Origin: CBIHON01 sp966211965
Lineage (GTDB): Bacteria > Pseudomonadota > Gammaproteobacteria > Burkholderiales > Burkholderiaceae_D
Reading direction: 5' to 3'
Assembly (NCBI GenBank): GCA_966211965.1
Contig: CBIHON010000005.1
Span: 62,001-126,000 of the forward strand
Length of the DNA stretch: 64,000 nucleotides
Positions 53,141 to 62,484 of this stretch are shown one piece after another (the first letter of the stretch is position 1; each line of letters starts with the position of its first letter). The position numbers and the translations under genes are program-made. Under the pieces are notes generated by a model. That model saw only the letters and a program-made list of their open reading frames with translations. It ran no database searches and had not been told where the DNA came from.

Positions 53141-53618
53141 GTGAATGAAGTTTGTCTGCGCGCTACTGTCCAAGAAGATCGGGCTCTGATCTTTGCTTCG
53201 TATAAAACTACTCTGCGGAACTATGTTGAATGGGCGTGGGGCTGGAACGAGGAATTTCAAACAGCCGGATTTTGGAAGCATCACCCCTTGGAGCAGTTTC
53301 AGCCTGACCGTACACGGCCAATCTTGCGCCTGCGATGCTCACCGTACCATTCGTACGGTTGCGCTTCTCGGCTCAACCTTGGCTCCTGTACAGTCAGGCT
53401 GAACCTGCTCTAGAGAAATTTCGAGTCGCCATGGTGGGGAAGAAATTTGCGGGAGCAATCCACGTTGAGAAACAAGATATTTTGCACTTCGTGCGCATGA
53501 TTTTTTGATGCCCGAGTTTCAGGGCCGTGGTATTGGTTCACGACTGCTGAAGGAAGAGGCGGCCCGCGTGCACAGGAGCGGAAAGCAGTTGCACCTCAAG
53601 GTGATTGACATGGAGTGA
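53141..53618 (+). pseudogene. Integron cassette 3: GNAT acetyltransferase, broken
   Basis: GTG start just after the attC2 core. It reads ALIFASYKTTLRNYVEWAWGW...FWKHHPLE, is interrupted by a 120-bp palindromic element, then resumes as EKFRVAMVGKKFAGAIHVEKQDILHFVRMIF. There a missing T in a T run shifts the frame before the acetyl-CoA-binding motif MPEFQGRGIGSRLLKEEA. The C-terminal part after LHLKVIDME is missing and no attC follows, so the array was cut here next to glpK. Confidence 0.82.
53291..53410. mobile_element. Palindromic element, family A, diverged copy inside the GNAT cassette (120 bp)
   Basis: Terminal repeats GAGCAGTTTCAGCCTGAC and the complement of GAGCAGGTTCAGCCTGAC; the interior follows the layout of the other copies with many substitutions. 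The right flank is TA and the left flank TG, consistent with a decayed TA duplication. The host gene continues on both sides, so this copy clearly arose by insertion. Confidence 0.8.
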
Positions 53619-53622
53619 CGCT

Positions 53623-55119
<1,497 letters not shown>

Positions 55120-55239
55120 GGTCGTATTGGAGCGTGAATGGAAAGGGGACACGGTGCGGCATTGCATTCGCCTCCAGTGTATTCCGAATTCGGAACGGCG
55201 CAAAAGAAGGCGGCCTGAAGCCGGTCAACGCAATAGATC

Positions 55240-56811
55240 CTACCGCCCGGCCGCGTGCGTCGAAATCCACGCATCGAGCTTTTCCGCGGTGCCTGGGGGA
55301 AGATGCAAGCCCAGCTTCGAGCGCCGCCACAGAATGTCGTCAGCGCAGGCGGCCCATTCATGACGCATCAGGTAATTCACTTCGGCGGCGAACAGGCCGG
55401 GTGCGATTTCTTCGCCCATGTCCCGCAGGCTTTTGCAATCGGCCAGCAGTTGCCTGAGCCGGGTGCCGTAGGCGTGTGCATAGCGTGTCGCCAATGCCGC
55501 CGGCAGCCAGCCATACTCGGCCTGCAAGCGATGCACGAAGGACGCGAATCCAAGCACCGAGCGATTTGACGGTTGCGTATCGAACAGATCGCCTCCCGGC
55601 AGGCAAGCGCCGGCAGTCCATCTGCCGGCCCGGTTCGACAGTACGGGCGCGACCAGATCGAGCGCCTCTTCAGCAAGCTTGCGGAAGGTCGTGATCTTGC
55701 CGCCGAAGATCGATAACAGCGGTGCGCCGTCACGGTCCAGTTCGCAGCGGTAGTCGCGGGTGACGGCGGATGCCGCGGCGGCCTGGTCTTTCACCAGCGG
55801 TCGCACGCCGGAATACGACCATACTACGTCGGTCGGAATGACCGGTTTGCGAAAGTAGTAACTCGTCAACTCGCACAAATAGGCAATTTCATTTTGCTCG
55901 ATGGCGACCTTGCCGATGTCGCCGTGATAGTCGATGTCGGTGGTGCCAATCAGCGTGAAATCGTTTTCGTAAGGTGTCGTGAAGACGATGCGGCCGTCCG
56001 GATGCTGGAAGATATAGGCATAAGGATGATCGAACAAACGCCTGACCACGATGTGGCTGCCCTTGATCAAGCGCAGCGAGTGAACCGCGGGCCGCTGCAC
56101 TGCCGCTTGCAGAAAATGCGCGGCCCACGGCCCGGCGGCATTCACCAGGCAGCGCGCGCTGACGTCGAGATTGCGGCCGTCGGCGCTGCGCAAGACTGCG
56201 TGCCAGCGATCCCCGGCGCGTACTGCCGATTCACAAGTGGTTTGCGTAAAAATTCTTGCGCCCTTTTCAGCGGCATCGATCGCATTCAACACGACCAGCC
56301 GTGCGTCATCGACCCAGCCGTCGGAATATACGAAGCCGCGAGTGAATGCCGGCTTGAGCGGATTGCCGGCGGCGTGACGGCGCAAGTCGAGGCCGCGCGA
56401 GCCGGGCAGCAAGTCGCGTCTTGCCAGATGGTCATACAGGAACATGCCGATGCGCAGCAGCCAAGCCGGCCGCTGCCCTTTGTCGTGCGGCATCACGATG
56501 CGCAGCGGCCGAATGATGTGAGGGGCGGCGCGCAGCAATATTTCGCGCTCGATCAACGCCTTGCGGACCAGGCCGAATTCGTAATTCTCCAGATAGCGCA
56601 AACCGCCGTGGATCAGCTTGGAAGAAGCGGAGGAAGTATGCGCCGCAAGATCATCTTTTTCGCACAACACTACCGATAATCCGCGCCCCGCCGCATCGCG
56701 CGCGATGCCGGCGCCGTTGATGCCGCCACCCACCACCAGCACATCGCAATCGATACCGCCGGGGTGCGATTTCCTCGGGCTGTCTTGCCGATCGGCGGAG
56801 GTTTTATCCAT
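55240..56811 (-). CDS. glpD: Aerobic glycerol-3-phosphate dehydrogenase
   Basis: 523 residues. FAD enzyme at the membrane that oxidises glycerol 3-phosphate to dihydroxyacetone phosphate and passes electrons to ubiquinone. FAD motif CDVLVVGGGINGAGIARDAAGRGLSVVLCEK, then SSASSKLIHGGLRYLENYEFGLVRKAL (family signature) and a C-terminal DAO_C domain. The start at 56811 (MDKTSADRQDS) matches the family; the open frame runs 56 codons further without conserved sequence. With glpK it forms a glycerol operon; no glpR or glpF lies in the window. Confidence 0.95.
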   Translation of the reverse strand: MDKTSADRQDSPRKSHPGGIDCDVLVVGGGINGAGIARDAAGRGLSVVLCEKDDLAAHTSSASSKLIHGGLRYLENYEFGLVRKALIEREILLRAAPHIIRPLRIVMPHDKGQRPAWLLRIGMFLYDHLARRDLLPGSRGLDLRRHAAGNPLKPAFTRGFVYSDGWVDDARLVVLNAIDAAEKGARIFTQTTCESAVRAGDRWHAVLRSADGRNLDVSARCLVNAAGPWAAHFLQAAVQRPAVHSLRLIKGSHIVVRRLFDHPYAYIFQHPDGRIVFTTPYENDFTLIGTTDIDYHGDIGKVAIEQNEIAYLCELTSYYFRKPVIPTDVVWSYSGVRPLVKDQAAAASAVTRDYRCELDRDGAPLLSIFGGKITTFRKLAEEALDLVAPVLSNRAGRWTAGACLPGGDLFDTQPSNRSVLGFASFVHRLQAEYGWLPAALATRYAHAYGTRLRQLLADCKSLRDMGEEIAPGLFAAEVNYLMRHEWAACADDILWRRSKLGLHLPPGTAEKLDAWISTHAAGR

Positions 56812-57339
56812 ACAAATTTTTCGTTTTCGTTGATCGCTGCCGACGGAAAATTCTGTGGTGCGATTGAGAGAGTGTCGCCGTTGCGGGGATATGTCCAGGT
56901 CAGCAGCCAAACCAAGTGCGAACTTTTTCAATCGATCCGGTGTCCGGATAACCGTAACTTGATCGAGTATCGAGGTCAAGGAAATGGAAGAAGTCCGGTT
57001 GTGAATGCGCCATCATGGCGGCGTCAATCCCCGGTCCAAAACATTGCTCCCTGTTCGCACCGAGCACTCGCTCTCGACGGCGAGGGTGGTATCGCCGGCG
57101 TGTATTAAGGGGGGACGAAATAATGGCCGCATCTCGCTCAAATGTGCCCATTTTGCAATTCAAAAAGCAGTATTTTGCAATTGGGAATAAATGCCTTTTA
57201 CATTTGCCATCGGATCGCAAAAATAGGCGAAGTAGTGGTTGCGCCGCTCGTAAAGGCACGTTATCTTTGAGCGCGCCCGACGTACCAAGCGGCTTAACCG
57301 ATGAACGAAGAATGAACCTGACACGCAGATGAAACGCAC
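56812..57339. other. 528-bp divergent spacer between glpD and the diguanylate cyclase
   Basis: No ORF here looks real to me. The first 170 bases continue the glpD frame without conserved sequence. The part next to the cyclase is rich in A+T and holds a pair of direct repeats described separately. Confidence 0.6.
57150..57182. promoter_or_regulatory. Direct-repeat operator candidate
   Basis: ATTTTGCAATT occurs at 57150-57160 and again at 57172-57182, a spacing of 22 bases or about two helical turns, in the spacer between the divergent glpD and GGDEF genes. This is consistent with binding of a regulator to one face of the DNA. The regulator is unknown. Confidence 0.4.
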
Positions 57340-59685
57340 ATGAAACGGCCTTTGTCGCTGCGGCAAGTCATTGCTCTGCTTATCGTTTTCAGTTTGTTGT
57401 CCGGTGCGTTATATGACGCGTGGCAGACGCATCTGAAGCAGCGCGAAACCTTAAGCGCCATCTTGCAAAATGATCAGGAAGTGCTGCTTGCCATTCTCTC
57501 CAGCGCGATGGCGAAATCGCTCTCCAGCAACGAGCGCGATACGGCCCAGGCGGTGGTCGATTCGGTGGCCAATGACGGACGCGTGCTCAGCATTGTCGTC
57601 TTCGACAGAGCCATGGGCCGCTTCGCCGAGTTCCTCCAGCCGCAACGTCGGCAAGGCAAAGTGCAATCGGCAAGCAAGCCCATCCACTGGCACGGCAGCC
57701 GGATCGGCCAGGTTCGGCTGGACATGGATAGCGGGCAAATGGATAGTGCCGTGAGTGCGGATTTCAGGCGCTTCCTGTACACCGCCTTGGCGCAAGCGGC
57801 GCTTGCGCTGAGCCTGATCCTGCTGATCCTGAACCGGCGTTTCAGCTGGCTGCTGAAAAACATCGTCAAACGCAAGAAAGTCGAGGCGGCGCTGCAGCAT
57901 ACGGTACTGGAACAGCAAGCCATTTTCGACAATGCCTTGGTCGGCATCGAAGTGGCCAAGGATCGGGTGATCCAGCGCTGTAATCGCCGGCTGGAGGCAA
58001 TGATGGGATACGAGCATGGCGAGTTGACCGGTAAATCGACGCGCATCATTTTTCCAACCGACGAATCCTATGAAGCACTCGGCCGGCTCGCCTACGCCGA
58101 CATTGCGGCCGGACGCAGTTCGGTGGGCGAATGGGAAATGATGCGCAAGGACGGCAGCCTGATCTGGTGCAGCTATCACGGCAGCGCGATCGATCCGCTG
58201 GACCCCTCCAAGGGAGCGATCTGGGCTGCGCAGGATATCACCGAGCGCAAGCGCACCGAAGCTGCGCTCAAGCAAACGCTGCAGGAGCAGCAAATTATTT
58301 TCGACAACGCCAATGTCGGCATCAACCTGGTCAGAAACAACCTGATGTATCGCTGCAATCGCGGCCTGGAGCAAATGCTGGGATATGCGCCGGGCGAATT
58401 GGCAGGTCGGCCGACACGCATTTTTTTCACCTCGGACGAAGCATTCAATGCCTTCGTCCTGCCTGCCTATGAAGCGATCAACGCCGGGAAAAGCTGCACC
58501 CAGGAGTGGGAGGCGCTGTGCAAGGATGGGAGCAAGCTGTGGTTGAGCAGCCATATCAGCGCAGTCGATCAGCAGGACTTGGCGCAAGGGACGATCTGGG
58601 TCAGCGAAGACATCAGCGAGCGCAAGCACACCGAAGCAATGCAGGTAGCGGCCCAGGAAGGCCTGGAGCGCGGCTTGGCGGTGGTCGAACAGACTTACCG
58701 CGACGCTACCTTGTTGAGCGAGCTGTCGAGTTATCTGCAAGCGTGCCAATCGTTGCAGGAAGCGTATACGGCCATCAATGAATACGGGCCACGCCTGTTT
58801 CCGGAAAGTGCCGGCGCTTTCTACCTGATGGACGAGACGCGGGCCAATCTGATCGAATGCGCCAGTTGGGGCGATGCCGGCTTTCCGGGCCATGGTTTTC
58901 CGGCACCGGCATGCCACGCATTGCGCCAGGCGCAAGTCTATCGGCTCGATCATCCGCAAGCCTCTTCCTGCTGCGCGCATGTGTACGGCCATTCGGACCC
59001 GCGCTTTCCCTATGCCTGCCTGCCGCTGACGGCGCACGGCGAAATCTTCGGCTTGCTGTTCGTCGAGCACCGCGGCGCTCCGGACCAGGAAAAACTGGAG
59101 CTGCGGCATCAACTGGCAAGCGCGCTGGCCGAGCAGACCGGTTTGGGGGTGGCCAACATCCGCTTGCGTGAAACCCTGCGTCAGCAATCGATTCGCGATC
59201 CCCTGACCGGTCTGTACAACCGCCGTTTCATGGACGAGACGATACGCCATGAGCTGGCCTGGGCCCAGCGCAAGAATAGCCACTTGGCGATCGCCATTCT
59301 CGACGTCGATCATTTCAAGCTGTTCAACGATCGCTTCGGCCACGATGCCGGCGATTGCGTATTGCAACACGTGGCGCGCGTGCTCGAAGAGCATGTCAGG
59401 CAAAGCGACGTGATATGCCGCTTTGGCGGCGAGGAATTTGTCGTGCTCCTGCCCGATATCTCGCTCGCGTTGGCGGAAGAACGGGTGGGCAACTTGTTGG
59501 ATGCCGTGCGGAACTTGGAGCTGCAACACGGCACTCGCCCCTTGGGCCATATCACCGTTTCCTTGGGATTGGCGCTCTATCCGACCCATGGCGACACGCC
59601 CGAAGCCTTGATCGAAGCCGCCGACGCCGCGCTCTACCAGGCCAAGGCGGCAGGACGCGACCGGATGGTGCTGAGTGCGCCTTGA
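57340..59685 (+). CDS. Membrane diguanylate cyclase with two PAS domains and GAF
   Basis: 781 residues. TM1 (about 8-26), periplasmic part of about 120 residues, TM2 (about 147-166), PAS-PAC 1 (about 185-305), a closely similar PAS-PAC 2 (about 310-430), GAF (about 470-615) and GGDEF (about 620-780). The active site is GGEEF and is preceded by an inhibitory-site RxxD (RQSD), so it should make c-di-GMP and be product-inhibited. The two PAS units share long stretches (QQxIFDNAxVGI, RCNRxLExMxGYxxGEL), so the second arose by internal duplication. ATG 57340. Confidence 0.92.
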   Translation: MKRPLSLRQVIALLIVFSLLSGALYDAWQTHLKQRETLSAILQNDQEVLLAILSSAMAKSLSSNERDTAQAVVDSVANDGRVLSIVVFDRAMGRFAEFLQPQRRQGKVQSASKPIHWHGSRIGQVRLDMDSGQMDSAVSADFRRFLYTALAQAALALSLILLILNRRFSWLLKNIVKRKKVEAALQHTVLEQQAIFDNALVGIEVAKDRVIQRCNRRLEAMMGYEHGELTGKSTRIIFPTDESYEALGRLAYADIAAGRSSVGEWEMMRKDGSLIWCSYHGSAIDPLDPSKGAIWAAQDITERKRTEAALKQTLQEQQIIFDNANVGINLVRNNLMYRCNRGLEQMLGYAPGELAGRPTRIFFTSDEAFNAFVLPAYEAINAGKSCTQEWEALCKDGSKLWLSSHISAVDQQDLAQGTIWVSEDISERKHTEAMQVAAQEGLERGLAVVEQTYRDATLLSELSSYLQACQSLQEAYTAINEYGPRLFPESAGAFYLMDETRANLIECASWGDAGFPGHGFPAPACHALRQAQVYRLDHPQASSCCAHVYGHSDPRFPYACLPLTAHGEIFGLLFVEHRGAPDQEKLELRHQLASALAEQTGLGVANIRLRETLRQQSIRDPLTGLYNRRFMDETIRHELAWAQRKNSHLAIAILDVDHFKLFNDRFGHDAGDCVLQHVARVLEEHVRQSDVICRFGGEEFVVLLPDISLALAEERVGNLLDAVRNLELQHGTRPLGHITVSLGLALYPTHGDTPEALIEAADAALYQAKAAGRDRMVLSAP

Positions 59686-59714
59686 GTGCGGCGTGAATGG
59701 TTTGTCCGCTAGGC

Positions 59715-59850
59715 CTACCTCTCCTTCCAATGCAGCGCGATAATCTTCGCCAACCGATCGAAAGTGGGCTTGATCAATTCATCCGGCACGCAGGCATACC
59801 CCAATATCAAACCGCGCCGCGCATTGTCCGGCTTCATCTAGTAACGCGAC
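59715..59850 (-). pseudogene. MocR/GntR-type regulator, C-terminal scrap
   Basis: The minus strand reads SRY-stop-MKPDNARRGLILGYACVPDELIKPTFDRLAKII then a stop, the typical end of the aminotransferase-like domain of MocR regulators, with an in-frame nonsense codon. Everything upstream is gone, replaced by the PEP-mutase scrap. Confidence 0.6.
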
Positions 59851-59854
59851 AGCG

Positions 59855-60137
59855 GCCGCACGACGACATCAAGGCTATCGGCGCGCTGGGCCGTGAAATC
59901 GACGGGCCGCTGAATATCGTGATGGGCTTTACCGGGAACCCGCTCTCGGCGGCCGAGCTGCACGCGCTCGGAGTCAAGCGCGTCAGCATCGGCGGCAGCT
60001 TGGCGCGCGCGACGTATGGATTGATACGGCAGGCGGCGCAGGAGATGCGCGAGACCGGGACGTTCCGCTATGCGGATCAGCAGATTCCGGATGCCGAACT
60101 CAGCAAATTCTTCGCGGCTTGGGGGAGCGGCTCTTGA
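59855..60137 (+). pseudogene. PEP mutase/isocitrate lyase-family enzyme, C-terminal scrap
   Basis: The plus strand reads IGALGREIDGPLNIVMGF, LHALGVKRVSIGGSLARATYGLIRQAAQEMRETGTF and PDAELSKFFA, matching the end of carboxyphosphonoenolpyruvate phosphonomutase-like proteins. The catalytic N-terminus is absent. MocR regulators and PEP-mutase genes are often neighbours, so one deletion probably fused the two ends. The stop TGA overlaps the adjacent family B repeat. Confidence 0.65.
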
Positions 60138-60295
60138 GAACCTATCCCAGTAGGGCTCGACACCGCCTTGCGCGTGATAAAGGGGGCGGACTGCGTTGTT
60201 CGTCGTTGCATAGCCAGCCATGCGGACTCCTCGCGCCTTGTCCTCACTCCTTTCTCACGCACAATCCGGCGCCGCCTCCTACTGGGATAGGTTCT
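60137..60295. repeat. Family B palindromic repeat, complete copy (159 bp)
   Basis: Perfect 18-bp terminal inverted repeats AGAACCTATCCCAGTAGG (60137-60154 and complement at 60278-60295), no ORF. It shares ends and core with the copy at 15408. It lies exactly between the PEP-mutase remnant and the stop codon of the LysR gene. No clear target duplication is seen. Confidence 0.82.
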
Positions 60296-60298
60296 AAT

Positions 60299-61195
60299 TC
60301 AGGCTTCGCGAAACGCCTTGGTCTCTTCCAGCAACCAAGCCCGAAACGCCTCCACGCGCACCTTGGCGGCTGACGATTTCGGATAGACCAGCCAATAGCT
60401 GTAGTCATTCGGCAGGTCCAACTCGAAGGGTTTTATCAAGCGCTGCGCGGCGATGTCGTCCGCCGCCAGGAACACGCGCCCCAGCGCTACACCATGACCG
60501 TCGATCGCGGCTTGCAGCACCAGGCTCGAATCGCTGAAACCCGGGCCGCCATTCGCATCCACTTCGCCCGCGCCGGCCATCTCCAGCCAGCGCGGCCACA
60601 GATCGCGCGGCTGGTCGTGCAAGAGCGTGTGAAAGCGCAGGTCGGCCACCGCGCGTAAAGGATGCGCACCATTTTGTACAGTCGGATTGCACAGCGGCGA
60701 CAGCCGCTCGCGCGAAATCAGATCGGCGCGCAAGCCGGGCCAGCGGCCCAGTCCGAGCCGGATGCCCAGATCGAATTCGCCGCCGGAAAAGTCATACGGT
60801 TCCAATGAACTGCTGACATGCAAATCGATCTTCGGCTGCACCGCGCGAAAGCGGCCCAGCCTCGGCATCAGCCATTTGGCGGCAAAGGACGGCAGTGCCG
60901 TGATGCGCAATGGTCCAGCCACGCCATTGCCTGCCAGCCGCTCGGTCGACGCCGCCAGCGCGTCCAGCGCCGCGCTCAAATCCGGCAGGTAGGCCTTGCC
61001 CTCGGCGGTCAGCGTCAAGGCATGGCCGTAACGCTCGAACAACTTCAAGTCCAGCCAATCCTCCAGTTGCTTGACCTGGTGGCTGATCGCCGCCTGCGTC
61101 ACGTGCAGTTCGGCCGCCGCACGGGTGAAATTGCGATGGCGCGCCGCTGCCTCGAAGGCGCGTAGTGCGGTGAGCGGAGGCAGACGGCGCGTCAT
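60299..61195 (-). CDS. LysR-type regulator, GcvA-like
   Basis: 298 residues from the ATG at 61195 (MTRRLPPLTALRAFEAAARHRNFTRAAAELHVTQAAISHQVKQLE), the classic start of the GcvA subgroup; the frame is open 37 codons further without conserved sequence. The effector domain follows. It is divergent from the LysE-type exporter at 61297 across 101 bp, so it probably controls export of an amino acid. Its stop lies 4 bases from a family B repeat. Confidence 0.9.
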   Translation of the reverse strand: MTRRLPPLTALRAFEAAARHRNFTRAAAELHVTQAAISHQVKQLEDWLDLKLFERYGHALTLTAEGKAYLPDLSAALDALAASTERLAGNGVAGPLRITALPSFAAKWLMPRLGRFRAVQPKIDLHVSSSLEPYDFSGGEFDLGIRLGLGRWPGLRADLISRERLSPLCNPTVQNGAHPLRAVADLRFHTLLHDQPRDLWPRWLEMAGAGEVDANGGPGFSDSSLVLQAAIDGHGVALGRVFLAADDIAAQRLIKPFELDLPNDYSYWLVYPKSSAAKVRVEAFRAWLLEETKAFREA

Positions 61196-61296
61196 GAGAG
61201 CTTCATCAATTTTTCTTATCGAGAGGATGAGAATACATCGTTTTGCCGGACGCACAAAGCGCGGTGTAATCGTTTCCTTTACAAACAGGAGGCGCA

Positions 61297-61896
61297 ATGA
61301 TTGCACTGAAAATATGGGGGCTGATCCTCAGCTTCGCGATACCGATGATCGTCAGTCCCGGGCCGGGCAACACCATTCTGGCCGCGGCCGGCGGCAAATT
61401 CGGCGTCAAGGGGACGGTGCCGTTCTGGATGGGGTTCGAGGCGGGCAATCTGTTCTGGTGCCTGGTGTACGGCTTTGGCCTGAGCCAGTTATTCAAGGAG
61501 CATCCGTTGGCCTACGAGTTGCTCAAATGGGGCGGCACGCTTTATATCCTGTATCTGGCCTGGTGCTTTTTTCAGTCCTCGTCGATGTCCGATCCGGCGG
61601 ATTTGAAGCCGCTTGGTTTCGCCGACGGTTTCGTTTCGCTTTCGCTCAATCCGAAAGTGCATTCGATGATCCTGGTAATGTTTTCCCAATTCCTGAACCC
61701 GGCCGCGCCATTGGCCTCGCAGGTGGTACAGATGGCGCTGGCGTTCGTCGTGGTCGGGCTGGCGTGCCATTTCCTGTGGATCTATGCCGGGCAGCTCATT
61801 TTCAGCCGGATCAAGACGCCGCGGGCGATGCGGGCGCAGGGGATAGGGTTTGGATTGTGCATGATCGTGGTCGCCGCATTTGTGGCGTTCGCATAG
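61297..61896 (+). CDS. LysE/RhtB-family amino-acid exporter
   Basis: 199 residues, about six membrane segments. The motif VSPGPGNTILAAAGGKFGVKGTVPFWMGFEAGN is a family variant; LSLNPKVHSMILVMFSQFL is in the middle. Strong ribosome site AGGAGGCGC. Divergent from a GcvA-like regulator. Substrate unknown. Confidence 0.88.
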   Translation: MIALKIWGLILSFAIPMIVSPGPGNTILAAAGGKFGVKGTVPFWMGFEAGNLFWCLVYGFGLSQLFKEHPLAYELLKWGGTLYILYLAWCFFQSSSMSDPADLKPLGFADGFVSLSLNPKVHSMILVMFSQFLNPAAPLASQVVQMALAFVVVGLACHFLWIYAGQLIFSRIKTPRAMRAQGIGFGLCMIVVAAFVAFA

Positions 61897-62202
61897 CCTG
61901 CCGCTTGCTGCCGGCTGCGCCTGGCTCGAAACCTGCCGCTGCAGGTGTTGCCCGGAACTCCCCTCCTTCCTGCGAAGCCGGGTTTTTTCGCTTGGGCCGG
62001 GAATCCCGCACCGCTGGGAAAGGTGGATCCATCGAATAAACCAAAGTGGCTCTATTTTATAGGGCCATATCCACATTAATTCCACATTAATATTAGCCAT
62101 GGGTATTGATCACCAGCAAGACAGGCTATGTTTGCCGCAACGCTGGTGCTGTACACGGTGTACGGGCGCTTCGCAAAAATCGATGTGAACATGGGGTAAG
62201 CG
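61897..62202. other. 306-bp spacer without a convincing gene
   Basis: Contains a direct repeat CCACATTAAT (near 62070-62092) and a 23-codon ORF (62128-62199, MFAATLVLYTVYGRFAK) ending just before the next gene; I cannot say whether it is translated. Confidence 0.4.
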
Positions 62203-62451
62203 ATGAAAATTCTGCCGGTATTTCCGTCGTATCTGTCCGTCGCCGAGCGCGCCTGGTTCTTCATCTTGCGCGGCGCGAATGTGTTGACGCTGTTGTTCCT
62301 GGTGCTGCCCATCCAGATGTTTGCCGGCATCCGCGAAAACATCAGCCCGACAATCGCCGCTTTAGCGTCTATCCTGATCTTATTCTCTACCAGTTTATTG
62401 CTGATCCTCGAATGGCTGCGCGGCCGCAACAAGGCCGCTGCACGAATTTAA
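62203..62451 (+). CDS. Small membrane protein of unknown function
   Basis: 82 residues with two membrane segments (ANVLTLLFLVLPIQMFAGI and IAALASILILFSTSLLLILEWL) and a basic C-terminus (RGRNKAAARI). Start ATG 62203. It precedes gabD by 33 bp and may be co-transcribed. No family recognised. Confidence 0.6.
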   Translation: MKILPVFPSYLSVAERAWFFILRGANVLTLLFLVLPIQMFAGIRENISPTIAALASILILFSTSLLLILEWLRGRNKAAARI

Positions 62452-62484
62452 TTCGAATCTAATTTTTACATCAGGAGTACTCTC

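Noticed and set aside
56900..57259. Small ORFs in the glpD-GGDEF spacer, considered as a possible glpF or glpR remnant
   Set aside because: No aquaporin NPA motif or DeoR helix-turn-helix is visible in any frame.
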